From NCBI GenBank assembly GCA_031265205.1, contig JAISCZ010000105.1, positions 1 to 48,519 on the forward strand: a stretch of 48,519 bases of DNA, read 5' to 3'. The translations under genes were made by a program, and so were the position numbers. Numbering within the stretch: position 1 is the stretch's first letter; each line of letters starts with the position of its first letter. The notes beneath the pieces are model-generated. The model was not told the DNA's origin, did no database searches, and was given only the letters and a program-made list of their open reading frames with translations. The DNA is from Deltaproteobacteria bacterium (GTDB taxonomy: Bacteria; Desulfobacterota; Desulfarculia; Adiutricales; Adiutricaceae). This document shows positions 8,702 to 17,615 of the stretch, one piece after another.

Positions 8702-9168
8702 GGGTTTTCAGGCGCGAAAAGCGAACTTTCCGCGAAAAAAGCTAAGGGCGAGCGGGCGCCGCGAAAATCAAAATAGCTTAAACTAAAAGACTAGGAATAG
8801 AAAGGACAAAAGAGCCGCGAGGGCGTTTGGGCCCCAGGGGGGAAAGCTCCCGCGCCGTCGGGCGCGGGCCCGGAAGCGCGGCGGGCTAAAAAAGCCCAAA
8901 AGGAAACCAAAAAAGCCCAAAAGGGAACAAGAATAAAGCCCAAAAGGGAAAGAGAAAAAAAGGAATTCATCCAGAGCCCCACGCGCCTTTTCGCGGCGCG
9001 CTCGCCTCAAGCCCGACCGCGCCTTGGCGCGCGGCGGGAATGGAAAGACCCTCGCGGCGCGTCTTCCCCCTTCAGAGGGGAAGGGCGCCTCGCGCGCGGC
9101 CCTTACCCCACGCGTCCCTCGCCCCGCGCGGCCCGCCGCGGAAAGGACGATCGGAAGCGCTCGCCCGC
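8702..9168. other. Gene-free spacer with a 21-bp direct repeat
   Basis: No gene is supported. At about 8886-8962 a unit of the form aaaagcccaaaaggra recurs three times about 20 bases apart. A small frame across it on the minus strand is hydrophobic only because of this A-rich composition and is not credible. Another weak hairpin lies near 9065-9090. Confidence 0.5.
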
Positions 9169-10608
9169 TTAACCCTCCTCGGGTAAGTCGTCGCGCTGGG
9201 CCAACGGCGCCGCCGGTTCTTTGGGCTCTCCCGTAAAGACGTTGGTCACCTCGCCGTTCTTTAAGAGGTTAAAGGCGGTGGCGAGCTGTTTGTCCGCGGC
9301 CAGGCGCTCGTCGGGAGTCATTTGGGAAAAATGCTTGTCCGGGGGAACGTAGGGCTCGGGGTCCGCTTCCTCTTCGGGGGCGGGCGCCGGGGTCGGGGAC
9401 TTGGCGCCGGGCGCCTCGTCGGCCCCCCGCAAGTGCCCTTCCAGATCCTCTTCCCGGGGGGCCTGATAGTCCGGAGGCAGCGGATTGCGAACCAAGACGT
9501 CGGGGACGATGCCCTCAATCTGGATGGAGCGGCCCGTGGGGGTATAAAAGCGGGCGGTCGTCAGCCGCATGCCCGAACCGTCGGGGAGGGGCACGATGGA
9601 CTGCACGGAGCCTTTCCCGAAGGTGCGGGTTCCCACGATGAGGGCCCTGCCGTAATCCTGCAAGGCGCCGGCGACGATCTCGCTGGCCGAGGCGGAACCC
9701 TCGTTGACTAAAACCACCATCGGGGCGCCCAGGGGCACGATGGCCCCTTTCTCGGATTTATAGATTACGTCCTGATCCTCGCGGCGCCCCCGGGTTTCCA
9801 CCACGGGCACGCGCCCTAAAAAGAGCCCCGAGACCGCCACGCTCTGGTCCAGGAGGCCGCCGGGATCGTTGCGCAAATCCAAAATAATCCCGTCGAGGGA
9901 TTTTTTGGCGGCCAACTCTTTGACGGCTTTTTCCAGTTCCGCGGTGGTCCCGCCCTGGAAATTGCGGATATGGATATAGCCGATGCCCGAGCCCATTTCC
10001 TGAGTCCGCACGGAAATGAGCGGGATCTTGGCCCGAACCACGGTAATCTCAAAGGGTTCCCGGACGCCGGGGCGGGCGATGGTGAAAGTGACGGAGGAGC
10101 CCACGGGCCCCCGGATAAATTTGACGGCCTCCATGAGGTTCATGTCGATGGCCGGCTTGCCGTCGATGGAGACGATCTGGTCCCCCGAATGGATTCCCGC
10201 CCGAAAGGCCGGGGTGTCCTCGATGGGCGAAACCACCGTGATGACGTTTTCTTTCATGGTGATTTCCACGCCCACCCCGCTGAAGGCCCCGCTGGTCTCC
10301 TGGCGCAATTCCACCATCTCGTCGGCGGTAAAAAAGCTCGAGTGGGGATCCAAGCTGGAAAGCATGCCGCGCACCGCCCCGTGGACCAGGGTCGCGTTGT
10401 CGGGCTCTTCCACGAAACGGGAGTTGACCTCATAGAAGACCCGCGCCAGAATCTTTAAGGACTCGTAGACCTTAAAGTCCGAGGTGGCGGCGGCGAGGGG
10501 CTGGCTCCAGCTCAAAAGGGCGAGAGCGAGCGGCGCCAGCCGCAAGGCCGCGCGGAAGGCGCGCGCCCTCCCGTAAAACGCGGAAAACAACTTGGCATTC
10601 AGCGGCAT
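9169..10608 (-). CDS. S41-family C-terminal processing protease (CtpA/Prc type)
   Basis: 479 residues. An N-terminal hydrophobic segment ending PLAAA (about 22-41) is a probable signal peptide, so the enzyme acts in the periplasm. A PDZ domain (about 105-190, with GVGVEITMKE and AGIHSGDQIVSIDG) selects substrate C-termini. The S41 peptidase core follows with LRNDPGGLLDQ (245-255), catalytic serine S307 in NEGSASASE, and general-base K332 in TFGKGSVQ, 25 residues later as the family requires. The C-terminal 90 residues are Pro/Glu-rich and family-variable. ATG at 10608 has a GGAG site 7 bases upstream. It lies 89 bases downstream of the Fur-family gene on the same strand and may be cotranscribed with it. 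Likely roles are trimming of envelope proteins or of peptidoglycan-hydrolase regulators. Confidence 0.95.
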   Translation of the reverse strand: MPLNAKLFSAFYGRARAFRAALRLAPLALALLSWSQPLAAATSDFKVYESLKILARVFYEVNSRFVEEPDNATLVHGAVRGMLSSLDPHSSFFTADEMVELRQETSGAFSGVGVEITMKENVITVVSPIEDTPAFRAGIHSGDQIVSIDGKPAIDMNLMEAVKFIRGPVGSSVTFTIARPGVREPFEITVVRAKIPLISVRTQEMGSGIGYIHIRNFQGGTTAELEKAVKELAAKKSLDGIILDLRNDPGGLLDQSVAVSGLFLGRVPVVETRGRREDQDVIYKSEKGAIVPLGAPMVVLVNEGSASASEIVAGALQDYGRALIVGTRTFGKGSVQSIVPLPDGSGMRLTTARFYTPTGRSIQIEGIVPDVLVRNPLPPDYQAPREEDLEGHLRGADEAPGAKSPTPAPAPEEEADPEPYVPPDKHFSQMTPDERLAADKQLATAFNLLKNGEVTNVFTGEPKEPAAPLAQRDDLPEEG

Positions 10609-10697
10609 GAGGAAACTCCAGACTCTTCTCCATGGGAAAGAGGGCGCCGACCGCGCGCGTCCTTGGACGGGGTTAAAGCGCGCGGCGCGAGGATCGG

Positions 10698-11177
10698 TTA
10701 TTTCTTTTCATCCTGACAGTTGGAGCAATAACCCCAAATCTCAAATTTATTGCCCACGCTCTTGAAACCCTCCTGGCGGCAGATCCTTTTTTCGACCTGG
10801 GCGAGTTCCGGAGCGGAAAATTCTAAGACGCGCCGACAGTTGAGACACCTTAAATGGCTGTGGAGCTCCCGACCATACACCTTTTCATAGTGCATGTGGC
10901 CGTCTTCCAAGTAAACTTCGGCCAAAAGGCCGCTTTGAATCATGAGGGGTATGGCCCGGTAGATGGAGGCCTTGGAAATGGGCTTTTTCGACCTCAGGCT
11001 CATGAAAAGCTCGTCCACGTCAAAATGCTCGTGATTGCGCAGAATGCTTTCGGCGATGGCCTCGCGCTCCCGGGTGACCCGAAAACCGTGATTTTTTAAG
11101 TACTTGCGAAAAGCCTCCAACTCCTCGCCCAAATCGCCAGCGACCGGCTTGTCCACGTTCTTTTTAGCGGATGACAT
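10698..11177 (-). CDS. Fur-family metal-dependent transcriptional regulator
   Basis: 159 residues. An N-terminal winged-helix DNA-binding domain (about 20-85, with FRVTREREAIAESIL and the recognition-helix region KPISKASIYRAIPLMIQSGLL) is followed by the dimerisation/metal domain. Candidate metal ligands are H94 and H96 in EDGHMHYE, H106 and H108 in ELHSHLRC, and two structural zinc CxxC motifs (111-114 and 151-154). Subfamily (Fur, PerR, Zur) is not decided by these residues. ATG at 11177 has only a weak Shine-Dalgarno. It precedes the CtpA-type protease on the same strand. Confidence 0.93.
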   Translation of the reverse strand: MSSAKKNVDKPVAGDLGEELEAFRKYLKNHGFRVTREREAIAESILRNHEHFDVDELFMSLRSKKPISKASIYRAIPLMIQSGLLAEVYLEDGHMHYEKVYGRELHSHLRCLNCRRVLEFSAPELAQVEKRICRQEGFKSVGNKFEIWGYCSNCQDEKK

Positions 11178-11735
11178 GTTTAATCACTTAAATAACGTGG
11201 CTAAGGTCTCCCTCGGCCGCTTCCAAAAAAAGCGCGGCGCGGGTTCTTAAGGATCGCGCCCCGGGGGGCGCCCCAGGGAAGAGAAGCCTCGCGCTTTTCC
11301 GGCGCGCGCAGAGATTCGCGCGCCCGCGCGCCCAAGCCGTAAAAAAAACAGAATCTATTTTTAGCGAGAAACGCCGGCGCGTTGGGGGGAAATCGCCTTT
11401 TCCGCGCGCTCTTTGGGGCGTCGCGCCCCAAAACCCCTTCGGGGCCGTCCAAGCCTCGCGAGCGAAAGCGCGCGGGAAAAGGAAAAAGGAGGAGTCGAGG
11501 ACCCGCGGAGGGGGGGCCAAAAGCCCTTCCGCGCGATTTTCTCAAATTAGCATAGACTCCTTTCAAACTCAAGAGTAGAGCCAAGCGGTTTCGCCAAAAA
11601 AGAAGCCTTCCCCCCACGCCCAAAGCCCCCCAAAGGCCTTTTGGGGGGCGCGACCGCGCGGGGCGAGAAAAACCCCGCGCCGCCGCTAATCCCCAAGCCT
11701 TTGGCGCGCTTCCGCGAGGGAAAGGCGCGCGACTC
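11178..11735. other. Gene-free spacer between rsfS and the Fur-family gene
   Basis: 558 bases. A perfect 10-bp hairpin at 11625-11649 (GCCCCCCAAA with its complement) lies about 90 bases past the rsfS stop but lacks a clear U-tract on that strand. A weak minus-strand promoter candidate (TTGAGT, 17 bases, TAATTT, about 11540-11572) could serve the Fur-family gene. Long Arg/Pro/Gly-rich frames on the minus strand have no recognisable domain and are judged spurious. Confidence 0.45.
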
Positions 11736-12845
11736 TTAGGCGCCCCGGGACCGACCGCGCGCCTGGGCGACAAGGCTCGCGGCGTCCACCCGGGGGGCGT
11801 CGGCCCAAAGGCCTTCCAAGTCATACAGTTCCCGGGCCTCGGGGTGGAAGATGTGGACGATGACGTCCCCGAAATCCAAAAGCGCCCAGCGGGCGTCGGA
11901 GGCCGCGACGCCCTCCACCCCCAAGGCCCTCACCCCAAACTCCTTGAGTTTCTGGACGATCTTTTCGGCGACCGCTTTCACCTTCCGGGAGCTTTCGCAG
12001 CTGGCGACGTAGTAAAAGTCGGTCACTTGGCTGAGGCCCGCGAGGTTTAAGAGGACGGGGGAGAGCACTTTGTGTTCCTCCGCGGCGGCGCTCACCAGAG
12101 CCGCGAGTTCCCGGCTCTCCGCCGGGGCCTTCTTGCGGGTCGGCTTTTTAGCCGGGGACTTGGCCGGGGCGGATCCCGCGGCCGCGCTCGCTTTCGAAGC
12201 CATGGCTCGGGGCGCTTTTCCCGCCGCGGCGCTCTCTTTTGGTCCCTTGGCTTGGGGCGCTCTCCCCGCGGTCGCGCTCTCTTGCGGGCCCTTGCCCGGA
12301 GGCGCCTTCGGGGCTTTGGCCGGGACCGCCTTCAGGTCTTTAGCCGCTGTCGCCTTCGGGGCCTTGGCCGGGGCCGCCTTCGGGGCCTTGGCCGCGGTCG
12401 GGCGCGCGGGGCGCGGGGACTTGGCGCGAGGCGGCTTTAAGCTCTCGGCCTGGCGGGGCCCCACGCCGCGAAGGGTGGAGAGGTCCTCGCGGAGGGAGCG
12501 TGGCCGCGAAGTCGCCGGGAGAGAAGCGGCGCGCCCCCCCTCCTTAAACGCGCGCGGCGCGCGGCCCGGGGCGGGCGCGGGGCGGCGGGAAAGCCGCGGC
12601 GGGCGGTCGCCTCCGGTCGGGGCGGACCCAAGGGCGCGGCCCGGGGAGGGCGCGGTGGGCCGAGGAACCCGCGGCGGGCGGGCGCCTCCGGCGGGGGCGG
12701 TCCCTCGCGCGCGGACTGGGGCGGATCTCCCGGAATCCCTTGGCGGGCGCGGCGCGCGGCTCTTGGGGGAAGCGGCGCCGGCGCGGGCGGCCGACGGTCG
12801 CGGTTTGGGGCGGGGCCTGTTTTTCTTGTCGGGGGCTTGACTCAT
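11736..12845 (-). CDS. rsfS: Ribosomal silencing factor RsfS with long basic N-terminal extension
   Basis: 369 residues, against about 105-120 for the usual protein. The C-terminal domain (about 243-355) is a clear RsfS/Iojap fold: LVSAAAEEHK, VTDFYYVASCESSRKVKAVAEK, GVEGVAASDARWALLDFGDVIVHIFHPEARELYDLEGLW. RsfS binds ribosomal protein uL14 and blocks subunit joining during starvation. The first 240 residues are Pro/Ala/Arg/Lys-rich, with repeated AKAPKA-type units between about 150 and 230, and have no known domain. The start is well placed: ATG at 12845 with GAGGAG just upstream, only 22 bases after the nadD stop. The extension therefore appears genuine. Third gene of gpsA-nadD-rsfS. Confidence 0.9.
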   Translation of the reverse strand: MSQAPDKKNRPRPKPRPSAARAGAASPKSRAPRPPRDSGRSAPVRARGTAPAGGARPPRVPRPTAPSPGRALGSAPTGGDRPPRLSRRPAPAPGRAPRAFKEGGRAASLPATSRPRSLREDLSTLRGVGPRQAESLKPPRAKSPRPARPTAAKAPKAAPAKAPKATAAKDLKAVPAKAPKAPPGKGPQESATAGRAPQAKGPKESAAAGKAPRAMASKASAAAGSAPAKSPAKKPTRKKAPAESRELAALVSAAAEEHKVLSPVLLNLAGLSQVTDFYYVASCESSRKVKAVAEKIVQKLKEFGVRALGVEGVAASDARWALLDFGDVIVHIFHPEARELYDLEGLWADAPRVDAASLVAQARGRSRGA

Positions 12846-12867
12846 GCGCTCCTCATGCTTGACGGTT

Positions 12868-13548
12868 TTAGGCGTAAACGCCTTTTTCTAGGAGATACTC
12901 CAAAACGTTGGGGGGAACCAGGTAGCGCGCGGACTTTCCGGAGGAAAGGCGGCGGCGCAAATCCGTCGAGGATATGGACAGTTTGGTTCCCGCGAAATAA
13001 TAGACGGGCCGCATGCCGGCGATTAGGTATGACTTGCCGATGGGCTCCAAAACGGGGGAAAGGCCTAAGATCTTCTCCAAGCGCTCCCCTAAAAGCTCCA
13101 GGGAGCCCGGGGCGGTGGGGCGGGCGTTCACCACGAAGGAGGCCAATTTAAAGTGTTCCGGGAAACCGCGCCAGAGATGGATCTGCGCGAAAGAGTCGAA
13201 ACCCACCAAAAAATAGAGATAGACGCTCTCTCCCCATTCCCGCGCCAGGGCCCTTAAGGTGTTGACCGTATAGCTGGGCTTAGGCAGGCGCGCCTCCAAG
13301 TCCGAGGCCGCGAAACCCTCGCGGCCCGCGATGGCGAGTTCCACCATGCGCAGGCGGTCGCGGAAAGGGGCCATCTCCTCGCTCCCCTTATGGGGCGCGA
13401 GGGCCGTGGGCATAAAGAGCACGCGCGCGAGCCCGAAGCGCTCCATGGCTTCTTCGGCCGTCCGCAGGTGACCCAGGTGCGGGGGATTAAAAGCGCCCCC
13501 CATAATCCCGATCCCGCGGCGAACGGCGCTCTCGGCCCCCTCGCTCAT
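12868..13548 (-). CDS. nadD: Nicotinate-nucleotide adenylyltransferase
   Basis: 226 residues. It transfers AMP to nicotinate mononucleotide, giving deamido-NAD in NAD biosynthesis. Signatures are the nucleotidyltransferase motif GIMGGAFNPPHLGHL (about 14-28), PHKG near residue 55, SYTVNTL near 95, and ISSTDLRRRL near 195. The frame is open upstream, but the ATG at 13548 is chosen because it overlaps the gpsA stop in an ATGA arrangement and places the catalytic motif at the usual distance from the N-terminus. This implies translational coupling with gpsA. The nadD-rsfS pair is a widespread conserved neighbourhood. Confidence 0.96.
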   Translation of the reverse strand: MSEGAESAVRRGIGIMGGAFNPPHLGHLRTAEEAMERFGLARVLFMPTALAPHKGSEEMAPFRDRLRMVELAIAGREGFAASDLEARLPKPSYTVNTLRALAREWGESVYLYFLVGFDSFAQIHLWRGFPEHFKLASFVVNARPTAPGSLELLGERLEKILGLSPVLEPIGKSYLIAGMRPVYYFAGTKLSISSTDLRRRLSSGKSARYLVPPNVLEYLLEKGVYA

Positions 13549-14579
13549 CGGAGGCTCTCTTCCAGGATTTCCGGGCGAAATTCGTCTTTGAGGCGCCGGG
13601 TCAGCAGATCCACCATGCCCTGGCGGGGGTTTTTGCCCTCGTAGAGGGTCCGGTAAACCTCCCTGGCCACGGGAACGCTCACTTTCAGCTTTTGAGCCAT
13701 GCCCCACACGGATTTGGCGTTTTTGACGCCCTCGGCCACGTCGCGCCTCCCCTCCAAAATGGAGTCGAGACTCTCCCCCCGGCCAATCCGCAGGCCCACC
13801 CGCCGGTTGCGGGAGAGTTCCCCCGTGGCCGTGAGCAGTAAGTCCCCCATGCCCGAGAGCCCCGACAGGGTCAGGGGATGGGCCCCCAAGACGGTGGCGA
13901 AACGGGTCATCTCGCTTAAGGCGCGGGTTAAAAAAGCGGCCCGGGCGTTTAAGCCCATCTCCAAGCCGTCGCAGATCCCGGCGGCGATGGCGTAGACGTT
14001 TTTTAAGGCGCCCCCCAGTTCCACCCCCAGCCAGTCCGCGGTCGTGTAGAGCCTGAAGGTGGGCGTGGACAAAAGCGACTGAACCTCTTTGGCCGCCGCG
14101 ACGCTCTCCATCCCTAAGGTCACCGCCGTCGGGAGGCCCAAAGCGACCTCCTTGGCGAAGCTGGGCCCAGACAGGGCCCCGACTAAGGTGGGGACGGGGC
14201 TTTCCTCCAAAAGAACCTGGGTCATGGTCCGGAAGCTTTCGTCCTCAATGCCCTTGGAGGCGCTCACCTGGAGGGCCCCCGGCTCCAAATGGGGCAAAAG
14301 CTTTCGCGCCACCTGCCGCAGGCCGTGGCTGGGGACGACCCAGATAATAAGTTCCGCCCCGAGCATGGCCTCCTCCGGAGAGCTCGTGGCCGAGAGCGCG
14401 CCCGCGAGTTTGGCGCCCGGCAGGAAAGAGGGATTTTCCCTCTCTTCGTTGATTTTGCGGGTAACCTCTTCCGAGCGGGCCCAGAGCTGCGTTTTAAGGC
14501 CCTGGCGCGCGGCGTGGAGGGCCAGGGTGGTGCCCCAGGCCCCCGCCCCAATGACGGCTATCTTGGAATGTTTGCCCAA
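13545..14579 (-). CDS. gpsA: NAD(P)H-dependent glycerol-3-phosphate dehydrogenase
   Basis: About 344 residues. It reduces dihydroxyacetone phosphate to sn-glycerol-3-phosphate for phospholipid synthesis. The N-terminal Rossmann motif KIAVIGAGAWGTTLALHAA is followed by VPSHGLR, VSASKGIEDESFRTM, LSGPSFAKEV, the catalytic-lysine stretch LGGALKNVYAIAAGICDGL and LSGMGDLLLTATGELSRNRR. No ATG precedes the motif at a sensible distance. The TTG at 14579 gives a normal-length protein but lacks a good ribosome binding site. An in-frame ATT at 14618 has AAGGA eight bases upstream and is a possible non-canonical start. Identity is certain; the start is not. First gene of gpsA-nadD-rsfS. Confidence 0.95.
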   Translation of the reverse strand: MGKHSKIAVIGAGAWGTTLALHAARQGLKTQLWARSEEVTRKINEERENPSFLPGAKLAGALSATSSPEEAMLGAELIIWVVPSHGLRQVARKLLPHLEPGALQVSASKGIEDESFRTMTQVLLEESPVPTLVGALSGPSFAKEVALGLPTAVTLGMESVAAAKEVQSLLSTPTFRLYTTADWLGVELGGALKNVYAIAAGICDGLEMGLNARAAFLTRALSEMTRFATVLGAHPLTLSGLSGMGDLLLTATGELSRNRRVGLRIGRGESLDSILEGRRDVAEGVKNAKSVWGMAQKLKVSVPVAREVYRTLYEGKNPRQGMVDLLTRRLKDEFRPEILEESLR

Positions 14580-14809
14580 AGGGGCCCGGTCCGCGGGAAG
14601 GCTTAAAGTGGCGGTAATGGCTTGATTCCTTTTTCGGAAAAGCGCCCATAAGGCCCCGCGCGGGGCCGGAGGGAAAAAAAGCGCGGCGCGATGGCGCCCC
14701 CTCGCGAAAAGGGGGAAGAAATAAAGCGCGCGACGAAAAAGCGCGGCTAGCGCGAAATAATTTCGCGCGCGCCGCGGCGGGGTCGGAAAAGGCCCCCACG
14801 GACGCGCGG

Positions 14810-14838
14810 ATTCTATCATTACCCTATTTACGCTCCAA
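14810..14838 (-). promoter_or_regulatory. Candidate promoter of gpsA-nadD-rsfS
   Basis: On the minus strand TTGGAG (14833-14838), a 17-base spacer and TAGAAT (14810-14815). It lies about 190-230 bases upstream of the gpsA start candidates, leaving a long GC-rich leader. Confidence 0.55.
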
Positions 14839-15192
14839 ACGCCACCCCAAAATAACTCCCGCCTCCCCGCCGCCCCTCTTTGCGGCCTCCGCGCCCGCCT
14901 TTCCCCCTCCGGCGTCAAGCCTTCCGGCGCCCTCGGTCGCTTTCTCCCGTAAAGTCCCCCTCAAGTCCCTCGCGAATCCCATTCAAGCCCCATTCAAGTC
15001 CCCCTCAAGATTTTTTCCCGCCAAAAGGGTAAAATAGACGCGAGCCTCCCCCAGAAAACTTCCAGTAAAGCTTGAGAGGCGCCTCGCCTAAAATTCTAAA
15101 TTAATTAATTTTTGTCGTAATAGAGCCTGAATATAGTGGTCTCTCATTTTATATTCTCCCACAAAGACTATTTTTGAGTATTTTTCGTTAAA
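14839..15192. other. Divergent intergenic region, GC-rich then AT-rich
   Basis: Gene-free. Around 14940-15010 the phrase cattcaag/ctcaag followed by tcccc recurs about four times. From about 15090 the composition becomes strongly AT-rich, with an aaattaattaattt palindrome near 15100, which would fit a regulatory zone between gpsA (leftward) and the LysM gene (rightward). Confidence 0.45.
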
Positions 15193-15221
15193 TTAACTTG
15201 TTTTAAGCAATTTATTATGAT
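15193..15221 (+). promoter_or_regulatory. Candidate promoter for the LysM gene
   Basis: TTAACT (15193-15198), a 17-base spacer and TATGAT (15216-15221) in an AT-rich stretch. The -10 is good and the -35 weak. It lies about 200 bases upstream of the ATG at 15420. Confidence 0.4.
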
Positions 15222-15419
15222 ATTTTAAGCATAGTTATTTTTTTATAAGGGATTATCGCGCGCGAATCCCCGTCGCGGCGCGCCTTTCCCCTCTTTCCCG
15301 CCCCCGCGGGACACGCGATAATAAAGAGCTTTTTTTTGTCCGCCCCGATTATATAGAGTAAGGAGGCCGCAGATCGCGCCAGGCGCCCCGTCAAGCGCCC
15401 TTGGCCGGCGAAAAGACCC

Positions 15420-16424
15420 ATGGTTAAACCCCAATTATTCCCGCTTTTGGCTCTGGCCTTAATCCTGGCCGCGTTTTGCGTCCCCCGCGCCGCCCTCGCC
15501 CAAGAAACCCAGAGCTACGTCGTCCAAAAAGGCGACACGGCCAATAGCATCGCCCGCCAATTCTACGGCAAAAGCTCGCTCGGGCCCAGTCTCTGGCGGG
15601 CCAACAAGGCCTTGGTCGCCCATCCCAACCGGCTCACTCCGGGAGACACCATTTATATCTTCCCCGAGTCCACCCTGGCCCTCAAAAAGCCCATCCAGGT
15701 GCCGCCTCCCCCCGAGGCCGATCCCACCGATCTCTATGAGCGGAACCAACCCCTGCAGATGGCCTTCCCCAAATATTTCTCCTTCGCCGCCGACCCCCGG
15801 GGCCAGGGCGGGACTGGGCTCACCCGGATCCGCGTCAAAAAGATCGCCCCCCTCACCGGCGAGGAAGTGGACGAGCTCTATGAGGTCCATTTGGTGGGGG
15901 AACTCATCGGCTCCAGCGACCGGGGCTCGGTCACCAGCCACGACGGCTACGACCTCACCGCCCCCGGACGCCTGCTCCTTTCCACCGGCGACAACGTGAT
16001 GGTCCGTTTCACCGCGGACTTGGCGCGCCTGAGGGATTCCGACACCTACGACGATCCCGATCCCTATTTCTCCACCTTCCCCATCTATTCGCTGGACGAC
16101 TTTATCAGGGAGCCCGAGCGGTCCCGTCCGGACTATAGGCAACCCTTGGGGCAACTCTTCCATTATAAGGGCCGCCTCACCATCGTCTCGCGGGTGGAAG
16201 GCCTCATCCCCTCCTCGGCCGGCGCCAACGCCCGCAACAAGCGAACCCCGACCGCGGGCGACTCCGAGCCCGTCAGCTACGTGGGACGGATCACCTACTC
16301 GGAGGACGCCATCAACCTCAACGACAAGCTTTTGCTCTTCGTGCCCACGGATCCCGGCCCCGAAAGAAGGCTTGACAGTCCCTACGTCGAGCCGCCCGGC
16401 GCCTACGTTTCCCCCGGGAAATAA
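15420..16424 (+). CDS. Secreted LysM-domain protein
   Basis: 334 residues. A signal peptide (about 1-27, ending AALAQ) is followed by one LysM domain (about 32-81: YVVQKGDTANSIARQFYG...LTPGDTIYIF), which binds peptidoglycan. The remaining 250 residues have no catalytic motif I recognise. They resemble the LysM-plus-outer-region architecture common in sulfate reducers, in which short beta segments (GELIGSSDRGSV, KGRLTIVSRVEG, VGRITYSED) suggest a barrel-like accessory fold. ATG at 15420 with a weak purine-rich site. A terminator follows at once, so it is probably monocistronic. Predicted periplasmic. Confidence 0.88.
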   Translation: MVKPQLFPLLALALILAAFCVPRAALAQETQSYVVQKGDTANSIARQFYGKSSLGPSLWRANKALVAHPNRLTPGDTIYIFPESTLALKKPIQVPPPPEADPTDLYERNQPLQMAFPKYFSFAADPRGQGGTGLTRIRVKKIAPLTGEEVDELYEVHLVGELIGSSDRGSVTSHDGYDLTAPGRLLLSTGDNVMVRFTADLARLRDSDTYDDPDPYFSTFPIYSLDDFIREPERSRPDYRQPLGQLFHYKGRLTIVSRVEGLIPSSAGANARNKRTPTAGDSEPVSYVGRITYSEDAINLNDKLLLFVPTDPGPERRLDSPYVEPPGAYVSPGK

Positions 16425-16447
16425 GCCCTCCCCATATGGCCATCGCT

Positions 16448-16486
16448 CGCGCGGGAAGGCTTTTTTCCCGCGCGCGCCGTTTTTTT
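16448..16486 (+). terminator. Rho-independent terminator of the LysM gene
   Basis: A perfect 10-bp stem (CGCGCGGGAA at 16448-16457 with 16465-16474), a 7-base loop, then cgccg and seven T (16480-16486). Confidence 0.8.
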
Positions 16487-16492
16487 CGCTTT

Positions 16493-16521
16493 TTGACATA
16501 CTTTTTCTTTTTCCCTAGAAT
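16493..16521 (+). promoter_or_regulatory. Strong sigma70-type promoter
   Basis: TTGACA (16493-16498), a 17-base spacer and TAGAAT (16516-16521), starting just past the LysM terminator. It drives the lipoprotein gene with a leader of about 240 bases (16530-16766) that contains GC-rich inverted segments but no gene. Confidence 0.7.
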
Positions 16522-16766
16522 TCCTGGGGATCAAGTCTTTGTCTTTCGCCTTTTCTTTCTAGAAGTGGCTTCGCCCCGCCGCTCCCTTTAAAGGTTTTTC
16601 GCCCCGGCGGGGCGGGAGCGCGCGCCTCCCTTTCGCGCCAGCCCCAAGCCTTTCCCCAAGCGTCTCCCCCCAAAGGGCGCCCGCGCCGCCCTCGGCGGCG
16701 AGAGGCGCCTTCCGGCGCCGCCCACGCGCCTTTCGCGAGGGGGGCGGGGAATAACACGAGGTCTAA

Positions 16767-17468
16767 ATGAAAGCACTAATAGCGCCCGCCCTGGCGGCTC
16801 TTCTCCTGACTTTTCTCCTCCCGTCCTGCTCTCCCACGCCCCCGCGCCTCTCCTCCCTTGTCAAGTACGCCCCCTGCGACGGGCGGGGATACTCCAATAT
16901 CGCGCGGCTGGACCGCGGCGCCTTCGCCCCGGCCGCGCAGCGCTCCTGCGTCCAGAGCGTCGACCCGGTGGACGTCTCGGCCTGGCTGGAGGCGCCACTC
17001 GCCTCCTACCGCCAAAGGGGCCTGCAGACCATGGTCCTGGGCTGCGCCAACCTCGCCCCGGATTTCGCCAACTGCCAGTACTCCGGGATCCCCGGACACA
17101 GCTCGGCCCTGAGCCTTAACTTCAATTTCGCCGTCTTCCCGCTGGCCGCCCGCGTCCAGAAAGCGATCCTCGCGGTCTACGTGGACGACAACGGAAGCTA
17201 TTTCACGCGCGCCGCCGAAGTGCGGGGGAGACTCAATATCGGCGACCAACTGCAGAGCCTCGGCGCCGTCCGCCTCGCGCCCACCGGCAGGACGCCGGGA
17301 GCGGGCTGGGCGGTCTTTGACATTACGGACTTCGCCGCCCGGGCCATCAACGAGCAGCGGACCTCGGCCTCCTTTGAGATCTCTTTGCCCTGCGGCCGCG
17401 ACGAGTCGGAACTCACCACCGTCCGCGTCCTCAAGACGGAACCCGTAATCGTGGTGGAATACAAATAA
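16767..17468 (+). CDS. Putative lipoprotein with a DNRLRE-like C-terminal domain
   Basis: 233 residues. The N-terminus is a lipoprotein signal with lipobox LLPSC, so the mature protein begins at C21 and is lipid-anchored. The C-terminal half (about 120-233: VQKAILAVYVDD, WAVFDITDFAARAINEQ, the closing VLKTEPVIVVEYK) has the beta-sandwich pattern of DNRLRE/CBM-like domains, in which a central FDxT segment is followed by a final strand. That assignment is by pattern only. Four cysteines in the mature region (C37, C61, C93, C103 approximately) could form disulfides. ATG at 16767 has GAGG five bases upstream. Function unknown; it is part of an envelope gene set with LysM and OmpA neighbours. Confidence 0.82.
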   Translation: MKALIAPALAALLLTFLLPSCSPTPPRLSSLVKYAPCDGRGYSNIARLDRGAFAPAAQRSCVQSVDPVDVSAWLEAPLASYRQRGLQTMVLGCANLAPDFANCQYSGIPGHSSALSLNFNFAVFPLAARVQKAILAVYVDDNGSYFTRAAEVRGRLNIGDQLQSLGAVRLAPTGRTPGAGWAVFDITDFAARAINEQRTSASFEISLPCGRDESELTTVRVLKTEPVIVVEYK

Positions 17469-17615
17469 CCCCCCTCGCTCGCGGAGCGGGCCGGGGCCCC
17501 GCGCGCCCCGCGCCCGGAGAGATGAGGAAGCCCCCGCCGCCTCCCCGACAGACCTTTCGCTGACGCTCGCCCCGCCTCCCGGGGGGTTAGACCTTATATC
17601 CGGAGAATATCAATC

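Noticed and set aside
11201..11824. 207-codon minus-strand frame between rsfS and the Fur-family gene
   Set aside because: Overlaps the 3' end of rsfS, lacks a domain and has the composition of noncoding GC-rich DNA.
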